DNA of 36,087 nucleotides from Phycisphaerales bacterium UBA7812 (GTDB taxonomy: Bacteria; Planctomycetota; Phycisphaerae; Phycisphaerales; UBA1924). A model generated the notes under the pieces. It saw nothing but the letters and a program-made list of their open reading frames with translations. It made no database searches and was not told the DNA's origin. How positions within the stretch are numbered: position 1 is the stretch's first letter; the number at the start of each line of letters is the position of its first letter. Positions 25,501 through 29,063 of the stretch are shown one piece after another. Location: contig DLBY01000163.1 in the NCBI GenBank assembly GCA_002480345.1, positions 1-36,087 on the forward strand. The letters are read 5' to 3'. A program made the position numbers and the translations under genes.

Positions 25501-27451
25501 GCTGCTCGTGAGCGGGACCGAGGAGGACATCCGGGCGATCCGTGACCTCGTCGAGACGCTGGATCGACCCGAGGCGCAGGCGGAGCAGCAGATCAAGCGG
25601 ATCCCGCTCCGCGCGGCGAACTCGCTGGAGATCGTCCGCCTCGTGGAGGAACTGCTCGCGGGCCGTCCGATCGCGGGCGGACGCGGCGGTGAGCAGGCGA
25701 CGCGGCTCCGCTTTTACCAGGACGAGTTCGGGGAAGCGGTCGAGGCGACGATCGACCCCGCGGTGCGGGAACTGGTGCGCTTGACGCCCGATCTCCGGAC
25801 CAACTCGGTGATGATCAGCGCCCCCGCGCCGGTGATGGCGCTGGTCGAGCGGATCATCACGGACCTCGACGCGGAGACGAGCGGCGATCGGGAGATCGCG
25901 CAGTTCCGCCTGGAGAACGCGGATGCGCAGCAGATGGCGCTGCTCCTGCGGGACCTGTTCAACCTGAGCCAGCAGGGGGACCGGCTCGTGCTCGTTCCCA
26001 GGCAGGCGGTGGAGACCGACGACGACGCGGTCGACTTTGCGGGCGACGGCGAGGCGGCGTTCACCCCGGTGCCCGACCAGCGGCAGGCGCTGGCGATCAC
26101 GATCGATCGGCGGACCAACACGCTGCTCGTCTCGGGGACGAAGGAGTATCTCGACCAGGTGCGCTCGGTCGTGACCGAGCTCGACTCGATCGAGGCGAAC
26201 GAGCGTGAGCAGCTGGTCTACTCGCTGCGCAACGCGCAGGCGAACGAGATCGAGACGGTGCTCAACGACTACTTTGCGGGCGAGGCGGAGCTGCGACGCA
26301 GCGTGCTGGGCCCCGGGCTCACCGGTTCGCTCGCTCGCCAGCTCGAGCAGGAGGTCACCGTCGTCGGGGACCAGAAGTCCAACAAGGTGCTGGTCAGCGC
26401 GTCTCCCCGGTACATCGACACGGTCCGGAAGATCATCGAGGAGCTCGACGCGTCGCCCCCCCAGGTCATGATCCAGGTCCTGCTCGCGGAGGTCACGCTC
26501 GACGATAGCGAGGAGTGGGGGCTCGATTTCAATGTCGGCATCGATGTCGCGAGCAGCAACATCGGGGGTGACGGGTATGTGTTCAACAAGCTCGCGGCGG
26601 GGGCCGGGGCCGCGACGGCGCTGGGCGTGCCCAACTTCAGCGTCGCGAGCACGGACTTCGAGTTGCTGGTGCGGGCGCTCGAGGTGCAGGGGAGGCTTGA
26701 GGTGCTGAGCCGCCCCCAGGTGACGGTGAACAACAACGAGCCCGCGTTCATCCAGGTGGGCGAGAGCGTGAGCGTGCCCACCGGGGCGAACCAGTTCCAG
26801 GACCGGGTGTCGATCGTGACCGAGCGAGAGTCGGTCGGCATCCTGATGAATGTGACGCCCTCGATCTCGCCCGACGGGTTCGTGCGCCTGCAGATCGAGC
26901 CCTCGATCTCGAGCGTGAGCAACCGGACGACGCAGATCGACGAGAACTTCGAGGCGCCCATCATCACGGAGCGCCGGGTCGAGACGGTCGTGACGGTGCA
27001 GGACGGGCAGACGGTCGTCATCGGCGGGCTGATCCAGACCGTCGGCGAGGAGCGCGTCTGGAAGCTGCCCCTTTTCGGCGACATCCCGCTCGTTGGCGAG
27101 ATCTTCAAGAGCCGGCAGCGGTCGAATGTGAAGACCGAGCTGCTGGTGGTGCTGCGTCCGATCGTGATCCCCGGGGACGGCCCCGCCGCGATCGAGTCGC
27201 AGGAGCAGATCTTCAACAACGCGTTCGAGCAGCTCGCGGACCCGGCATCGGTCGAGCGGACGCTGGACGACAGCAGCCGATTCCTGGACGCGATGCCGCT
27301 GCCCGAGTTGCCGGTGGCGCCCAAGTATCCCGAGCCGCTGGATGAGCCCGGCGACGGGGCGGATGCGTGGCGAGATGCGGCGCCCCCGGCTCTCTCGCCC
27401 GAGCGGATCGAACGCGGGACTTCCGACGCTTCAGAGGACTCGAACCGATGA
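13595..27451 (+). CDS. gspD: Giant GspD-family secretin with about 50 tandem N-domains
   Basis: About 4,618 residues, against roughly 600-750 for usual GspD. It begins with a signal peptide (about 1-28, ending SAFSQEA), then an N0/STN-like domain (about 48-130; LRFTFNGAPFSQVLDFFARE). From residue 154 to 4285 it consists of about 50 consecutive secretin N-domains averaging 83 residues. Each follows one plan: a strand like IPLEHADA, a helix, a loop of variable length, a strand like TNSLIVSA, and a final helix ending in LD. The C-terminal secretin pore (about 4286-4528) is conventional, with VLLAEVTLDD, VTVNNNEPAFIQVGE and the ending VVIGGL, LPLFGDIPLVGEIFKS, ELLVVLRPIVI. A 90-residue acidic/proline tail follows. 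I found one cysteine (residue 199). The frame is uninterrupted for 13.9 kb. The gene overlaps the lipoprotein start by four bases. It presumably forms the outer-membrane channel of this secretion system. Confidence 0.95.
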   Translation: MDRRSSHAFFAAALVSVAGLPVSAFSQEAAPADGASAAEGETGARASAPNPRLRFTFNGAPFSQVLDFFARETGLPVIREAEVPGGSLTFISAADYTLNEALEILNLNLAMHGRILVRQENFLYFRTLADAARKPGKVFNAEDLDDVDPSQYLTITIPLSNSNADQVVEQVKPLIKAPGLAQAVQPQNMVMIVETAAQCARIRDVVKNIDAIKPVDSEYKIFMLEHAKAAQAVEALKGLVGQRILKQIIEKDGKIRQVEEIDVAGLSLQADERLNAIIAVGSQTRLETVEELIALIDAPEGGLEGGTSELSTFRLETVTPAQAKTQLEALFRGLPEARKPTMIPLDAVGKLVVVADRALLLQATALLGELDPAPAGGEPFEAATTARVIPLEYATAQAVEAIARRMLTPRQNQMLRFTPTPSGQGLLVSGPPADVEAFAELVAGIDLKPETKQEVRQVTVPGSAGASAIIAKAEELDALDADSADDPVRVILDEETRTATLVGSRAAIQRFEGRLRDAAGAIPVRTTKRTYTPEHVRPSELAQRLPRLARPMLEPDDGSVFVAPSFEAIDELDTLVIRAEPEQFAVLDELLDQLDTKDATGQQLRVIPVRGDSPDALIARAEDLVAQRVGMLDDKDPAAAPMSIEFDELSGNLIARGTPEALRLLDESLRLAQQLTPPARSTRIIDVRNVEAKNILPALTELLESADPVDPSRAVPDPTIRAIDRTNSLLVTAEDAQHRLIQDFVRRLDTVEQGELPPLKLLQVRTADVNAVASMLTQQYNSRPPAERTAKPVQVRADGATGTLIVSAHEDLFGEIKTFVDELNEDRTDGPARETFLFPLKVARATDVASAMNKLYPEPPMPRDRRGNPMPWLQKQKEVTVSADASSNSLIIDAPAERRESLETLAETLDRVEVPPVAKLQTYRVERADLRTVATMLTGLARRGTLSGPAQPGKQKVEVVVEVEPESNTLIVAGDEVTFEKVEQILADLTAVPVERGLRIIPIANADASAIRERSLAIYNAQVEQIPGAGPVDITVDESTNSLEVVADTDAMDRYMDIIDELQRQIGPAREVRLIELRLAKAADVIAFLEEMTSASETLRIDGGPAPVFEAIESNNSIMVAAQPAQFRIIDQLIRSLDNQQSAERPPLRIIRLRSTDAGNIAQILQRNYQSRPPEDRQLKPVDIQADAATNSLIVSAHPEVLPEIEQIIGELNDAQAYDSEGREIRIFPLKVARAEELAKTIDAMYPEPPMPYDNRGRPLPHLQGKKEVSVRADPVTNSLIVDAPAQRLSGFEQIVQSLDKLKVDEGVELRTYKVDRADLNAVATMLRQLGSGGALGATGNTPVTVTTEPASRTVIVSGPQTIFEQVEKVIAEIDGDVDRPATSLRMYPLAFAKAEKLQPLLTQLLTARLRESGETPERLVDELLEVASDAASNTLIISGPEAVQQVAEQLIEALDTEAATVGRSTVRIIPLTFADANSVARTLTGAIPGMELPAGGPVTVLAAVGSNALLLTGARADLAKVEELVEPLDKQPFDPEKPAVETFALEHADASEIARTVESLLIDQQQTDPRLLTYRLRYSRGQYVEPPKIRVEAERRTNALIVSGPAETIELAREVITRLDQPAETSGRTVLTFTPAKADPSVLAQTVSKIVRETFDVERRPLEITAEPTSGAVLVIGPESQANEAVKLLAEFDDRSASMPLVELRSFALEHAEARAVSQTVTQMLGDRSRWPEDLRRAERAGLNIPRPTIQADQGTNRLLVSVPGTLMEMASSLIETLDQPRGESAVEVHVFRLTKGDAESAAAALRETLSAGLPAGEPEPRISAEMNSNSVVVAATGERLVKAGELIEAMDEVAAEPSEVGVRTVFLKHASAEAIAPIVERVLTGGDDDAQMDFWMRYNLRMLRARSGGDVDDGPAVRVAAERRLNAIVVSAPAPVLELAEEVIAGLDVDPGDGPGGGRIVKVITLNSADAGELATSLGAVLADDGTGGTPPTLRVDASSNSLIVGASPEQMALIEGLAKQLDSATLTTSRQMRTLRLDRSRTDAQRIARTLRRILEEQGGVKVEVIDAADLLTVPDDEEQGSRQDARPSGRGGAWRLIEEAVVSSAFAAMQDGAGGADGEDDAAPDDGEEATITIAVDPATNSLVFIGSDRLTERLTELARELERQAPAEPTAVRVVKLPDSADARTVANLINQTVRQVGRASDANPSGFTGRVAVSPDPDAGAVIVWANDTDFETVSSLIGGVARLDRSAELTIKVYPLVNTDGRGAVRSVQDLFSPSPRGRQAQRVRELMLTVEGPDGSALEGTFDPERVSVTSDPSGTSLIVSAPRSAIRVIDRFVGLLDQSPVTDRMEVRRYALENADAQDLARTIQRTMDATRQGRGARDIPRASLVADERTNSLLVTASGDQHDQIAELISGSDVSLEIADLETAIIPLEHATPRAVQRIVEQVIVGRDPAKQDAVQISAEDSTNMLVVKADGGTIAEVRELVTRIDVAESGSYPVRSIKLERADAAEVARGLQQFFAQRARLSGRRGASRSGDAAIFGDRGSGTIVIAASDDDYEQIESLVDQFDAPAADRALSFKVIPLANARVNDIVGTVQSVVFELQWERMYGRNQQNAIDARVLVEGNERTNSVLVFGEGEIIETIERVIGELDQPVADLGKRVVKAIFVEKGDLDALADLVETVTQSPGWQWWRGPDPDQVIAEVDEDRRLLLLIGQKPKVDEVSEYIAQIDAAGDGDAQVVESIALKYAQADRAASSLSRFFQDRARSQDRRRSRVTVIGSREGNLLIVAAPPTELPLVRELVGQIDQPELGDDRRIEVYTLANSDVREVAGTLRTMFPRRGPAEDQVIVTPQPSRGALIVSAPDDEFANIEALLNELDSVAADAAGTIVTVPLESARATDIAQSLRDALPTGINVKITPEARSNSLLLTGSAEAIEQVRGQIERMDTATVQSPTEFKRFELDHAEAADAAFTIRAMVRNRPRSGSTPAPNIDPSLSGNYLSITAAPDDMRFIESIIDQLDQPEPSTRKTEFVNLEYAEADSVRTAMSVFYGRFAPEARSPAERNVTIIADETTNSLVITGDESLFENILALLAKLDTPEYDTSRQLVLIPLEHADAESVARALNEGFRAPLEQEAQRERLRQERANRGNRRNGSNEMDSPTVIVSGEETPSVSAEPASNSLIVFASRREIERIRLIVEQLDVPEFTRLPEARLIPVGATTRPSRLAERVRQVFLQVTGRERSSRVVVVGDDDAGVLIVRADEDAFGEIEALAEALMLAGEEAVATPRVIRLTRLPAARLQGMIRNIFQPMAQRRGETLTIEVDRDSNALVVAASEEMHERIEALTRELDGPLDDAGDGNNAGDDELPTPGVGQGVRVFELEHTSPETMARMLGQLGLTGAQPADRPGVVGEPIRVIPMTTKRAVAVLASPIDLETVEALIASLDTVDLADAQQLAIVRLELAEAGSVVRLLESLLRPAAGDGKTEPAAALAEQVRRLRMADGVFEKSGVDIDLSVPIKLIADASSNAVLVASTPGNVRAMEEVIGLFDRLPVGDAVVVRIFPLENAAAARVRQIIEDLFRRGEALSRLPGTQRRAAPTTTTGQALRGEIAATVDERTNALIVAGREEAVALIEVLVEDLDSDDADRGWIETAIVPLDHADAVTLARKLDEVLVRGLGRTPDAIGLQQQIGRLRLVLEGGDADPIEGDLFAPMSGLVITPEESLNSLIVVGTPTNIELVRALVGQLDVELASANNAVRVIPLENAAADRVAGVLAQIFEEREDLATARPEDRLIVSVDARTNALIISTSPRSFSIVEKLIETLDRDEARFAVGLHVVPVPGADVQDLAPKIRRLMTERLRAQQSRGGVESPLDVFSIEPVPADDLLIVAASDENLELVKELIDALTADGDGFADAERVELISIESAGGAAELAEAINELYVRRENEKRGRQSVSVVPSERQNALLVSGTEEDIRAIRDLVETLDRPEAQAEQQIKRIPLRAANSLEIVRLVEELLAGRPIAGGRGGEQATRLRFYQDEFGEAVEATIDPAVRELVRLTPDLRTNSVMISAPAPVMALVERIITDLDAETSGDREIAQFRLENADAQQMALLLRDLFNLSQQGDRLVLVPRQAVETDDDAVDFAGDGEAAFTPVPDQRQALAITIDRRTNTLLVSGTKEYLDQVRSVVTELDSIEANEREQLVYSLRNAQANEIETVLNDYFAGEAELRRSVLGPGLTGSLARQLEQEVTVVGDQKSNKVLVSASPRYIDTVRKIIEELDASPPQVMIQVLLAEVTLDDSEEWGLDFNVGIDVASSNIGGDGYVFNKLAAGAGAATALGVPNFSVASTDFELLVRALEVQGRLEVLSRPQVTVNNNEPAFIQVGESVSVPTGANQFQDRVSIVTERESVGILMNVTPSISPDGFVRLQIEPSISSVSNRTTQIDENFEAPIITERRVETVVTVQDGQTVVIGGLIQTVGEERVWKLPLFGDIPLVGEIFKSRQRSNVKTELLVVLRPIVIPGDGPAAIESQEQIFNNAFEQLADPASVERTLDDSSRFLDAMPLPELPVAPKYPEPLDEPGDGADAWRDAAPPALSPERIERGTSDASEDSNR
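14054..26449 (+). repeat. Array of about 50 secretin N-domain repeats inside gspD
   Basis: Protein-level tandem repeat counted by hand from paired landmarks: an opening strand (such as RIIPL, TFALEHADA, VRVIPLENA) and, 35-70 residues later, a TNSLIVSA-type strand followed by a helix ending LD. Unit lengths range from about 70 to over 100 residues because the middle loop varies. At DNA level the units are diverged, with no long exact repeats, so this is an old array and not a recent slippage product. The count could shift by one or two because units 5-7 and 25-27 are irregular. Confidence 0.88.
15638..17992 (+). repeat. Five-unit block duplication within the N-domain array
   Basis: Units 8-12 (15638-16807) and units 13-17 (16808-17992) match pairwise in order. 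The clearest pairs are units 9 and 14 (YNSRPPAER against YQSRPPEDR), 10 and 15 (FPLKVARATDV and YPEPPMPRDRRG against FPLKVARAEEL and YPEPPMPYDNRG) and 11 and 16 (YRVERADLRTVATML against YKVDRADLNAVATML). Similarity fades in the outer unit pair 12/17. Confidence 0.8.
26450..27180 (+). other. Secretin pore domain of gspD
   Basis: The conserved C-terminal beta-barrel region of secretins, from PPQVMIQVLLAEVTL to VLRPIVIPG. It contains the gate-region stretch VLSRPQVTVNNNEPAFIQVG, a VSIVTERESVGILMNVTP strand pair, and the lip motif VWKLPLFGDIPLVGEIF. All the expected pieces are present at normal spacing, so only the N-terminal part of the protein is abnormal. Confidence 0.92.
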
Positions 27452-27972
27452 GATTGTGTGTCTCACTGTGTATGGCTGCGCTGTTGCTCCCGGCGCTGGG
27501 GGGGTGTGTCTCCGAGACACGCTCGGCGGCGCCGAGCCGGAACCGGTCCGGTGTCTCGCGGCCGCCCCGGCCCACGGGGGTGGAGCCCCAGCAGATGGTG
27601 CTGACGGCGGGTGTCGCGAGCGATGCGGACGGGAACGGGTTCCCGGACACGATCCCGGTGACGATCTTCCTGTTCGGCGATCTCCGCAAGTATGAGCTGC
27701 CGCTGAGCGCCGAGGGGCGTTTCGATTTCGAGTTGCGGACGCAGGATGGGCAGTTGGTGGCGCGGTGGGTCTTCCCGGAGGACGAAACGGCGCAGTCGCT
27801 GCGTGACTCTCCGACGGGTGTCTGCTATCGGTTCGCGCTGCGGTTGGCGCCGGGTCGGGACCGTTTGCCCTCGATGCCTGTGGGTCTTCGCGCAATCTTC
27901 ACAAACACGAAAACGGGTCAGCGTGTTGCGAGCACGGGCGCGGCGAGTGTTCGTCTCGGCGCGGGCGGTTGA
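27448..27972 (+). CDS. Small lipoprotein of unknown function, last gene of the secretion operon
   Basis: 174 residues. The N-terminus is a lipoprotein signal peptide with lipobox LGGC, so Cys20 should be lipidated. The mature protein starts with an Arg/Ser/Pro-rich linker, then a beta-rich domain of about 120 residues that begins with an acidic DADGNGFPDTI turn (calcium-site-like) and a hydrophobic strand VTIFLFGD. I do not recognise the family. It starts inside the secretin stop codon (ATGA overlap), so it is almost certainly translated with the secretin. A lipoprotein in that position could be a pilotin that guides the secretin to the outer membrane; this is inference from position only. 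Confidence 0.8.
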   Translation: MRLCVSLCMAALLLPALGGCVSETRSAAPSRNRSGVSRPPRPTGVEPQQMVLTAGVASDADGNGFPDTIPVTIFLFGDLRKYELPLSAEGRFDFELRTQDGQLVARWVFPEDETAQSLRDSPTGVCYRFALRLAPGRDRLPSMPVGLRAIFTNTKTGQRVASTGAASVRLGAGG

Positions 27973-27985
27973 ACGGTTCAATCGC
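27965..27985. promoter_or_regulatory. 21-bp near-perfect palindrome ahead of pstS (candidate operator)
   Basis: The core is TTGAAC-G-GTTCAA (27969-27981), perfectly symmetric, extended by GCG and CGC at the ends with a single mismatch. It overlaps the lipoprotein stop codon and lies 80 bases before the pstS start. No T-run follows, so a terminator is unlikely. It does not resemble the direct-repeat PHO box. Confidence 0.45.
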
Positions 27986-28005
27986 GGGTCGCTCCGGTCT
28001 ACCAT
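27977..28005 (+). promoter_or_regulatory. Possible promoter of the pst operon
   Basis: TTCAAT (27977-27982), a 17-base spacer and TACCAT (28000-28005). The -35 element would overlap the right half of the palindrome at 27965-27985, a usual arrangement for a repressor or activator site. The consensus match is modest, so this is tentative. Confidence 0.3.
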
Positions 28006-28064
28006 GGCGCGACGGGATGCGCGAGCCTCCCCGCAACCACCGTACCCGACACGAGGACACGGAC

Positions 28065-29042
28065 ATGGGAACGATCGGACGATGGGTCTGCGCGGGCGTC
28101 GCCCTCGCCCTTTCGACGCTGTGGGCGGCCGGCGGCGATGTGACGCTTGACCCGGCGCTCCCGACTTACGCGCCCGAGCGTGCGGTGGGGGGCAACCTCC
28201 GGAGCGTGGGCTCGGACACGATGCTGAACATGATGAACCTGTGGATGGGTTCGTTCCGCGAGAAACACCCGGCGGTCCGGATCCAGAACGAGGGCAAGGG
28301 TTCGTCCACGGCGCCGCCGGCGCTGCTCGAGACGCAGGCGCAGTTCGGGCCCATGAGCCGCGCCATGAGCGACGAGGAGAAGGACCGTTTCATCGAGAAG
28401 TTCGGGTATGCCCCGACCGAGCTGCGCGTCGCGATCGACTGCATCGCGATCTTCGTCAACAAGGACAACCCGGTCCGGTCGCTGACGCTCGAGCAGCTCG
28501 AGCGGATCTTCTCGGTCGCGGGTCCGGAGCAGATGACCTGGGGTGATGTGGGCGTGCAGGACGCGGGCTGGGCGGACCGCCCGATCACGCTCACGGGGCG
28601 CAACAGCGCGTCGGGCACCTACAAGTTCTTCAAGAAGCACGCGTGCGGCGGGAACGACTTCAAGCCCACGGTGCAGGAGAACCCGGGGTCATCCGGTGTC
28701 GTCAACGCGATCTCGCGGGATCCGTCGGCGATCGGGTATTCTGGGATCGGGTACCGCACCCCCGATGTGCGGCTCGTGCCGATCGCCTTCGAATCGGGGG
28801 AAGAGGCGTTCCCGCCCGATCCCGATTACGCGTACTCGGGGGATTACCCGCTCGCGCGGTTCCTGTATGTCTACCTGAACTACGACAAGCGGCAGCGGCT
28901 CGACCCGCTCCGCGAGGAGTTCGTCCGCATGATCTTTTCCAAGCGAGGGCAGGAAGCGGTCATCAAGGACGGGGCGTACCCGGTCAGCGCCGAGATCGCC
29001 CGGAAGGAACTGCTCACGCTGGGACTCGAGCCCGGGTTCTGA
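28065..29042 (+). CDS. pstS: Phosphate ABC transporter substrate-binding protein PstS
   Basis: 325 residues. A signal peptide (about 1-22, VCAGVALALSTLWAAGG) sends it to the periplasm, where it captures phosphate for PstCAB. Ligand-contact loops of the family are visible: GSDTMLNMM, GKGSSTAPPALLE with FGPMSRAM, GRNSASGTYKFFKKH, and the SGVVNAISRDPSAIGYSGIGY segment. The start at 28065 is chosen because GAGG lies eight bases upstream and the signal peptide begins there; the frame is open further upstream without a leader-like sequence. It is the first gene of a pstSCAB operon. Confidence 0.93.
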   Translation: MGTIGRWVCAGVALALSTLWAAGGDVTLDPALPTYAPERAVGGNLRSVGSDTMLNMMNLWMGSFREKHPAVRIQNEGKGSSTAPPALLETQAQFGPMSRAMSDEEKDRFIEKFGYAPTELRVAIDCIAIFVNKDNPVRSLTLEQLERIFSVAGPEQMTWGDVGVQDAGWADRPITLTGRNSASGTYKFFKKHACGGNDFKPTVQENPGSSGVVNAISRDPSAIGYSGIGYRTPDVRLVPIAFESGEEAFPPDPDYAYSGDYPLARFLYVYLNYDKRQRLDPLREEFVRMIFSKRGQEAVIKDGAYPVSAEIARKELLTLGLEPGF

Positions 29043-29063
29043 ATCCGAGTCGCGGATGCGGAG

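Noticed and set aside
14054..26449. Secretin array as an assembly artefact or recent tandem duplication
   Set aside because: Units are clearly different at DNA level, the frame never breaks over 13.9 kb, and loop lengths vary unit by unit. A collapsed or duplicated assembly would give near-identical units.
27965..27985. Palindrome before pstS as a terminator of the secretion operon
   Set aside because: The stem would leave almost no loop and is followed by GC-rich sequence with no T-run.
27973..28064. PHO box upstream of pstS
   Set aside because: I looked for two CTGTCAT-like direct repeats 11 bases apart and saw none; control by PhoB cannot be supported from the sequence.
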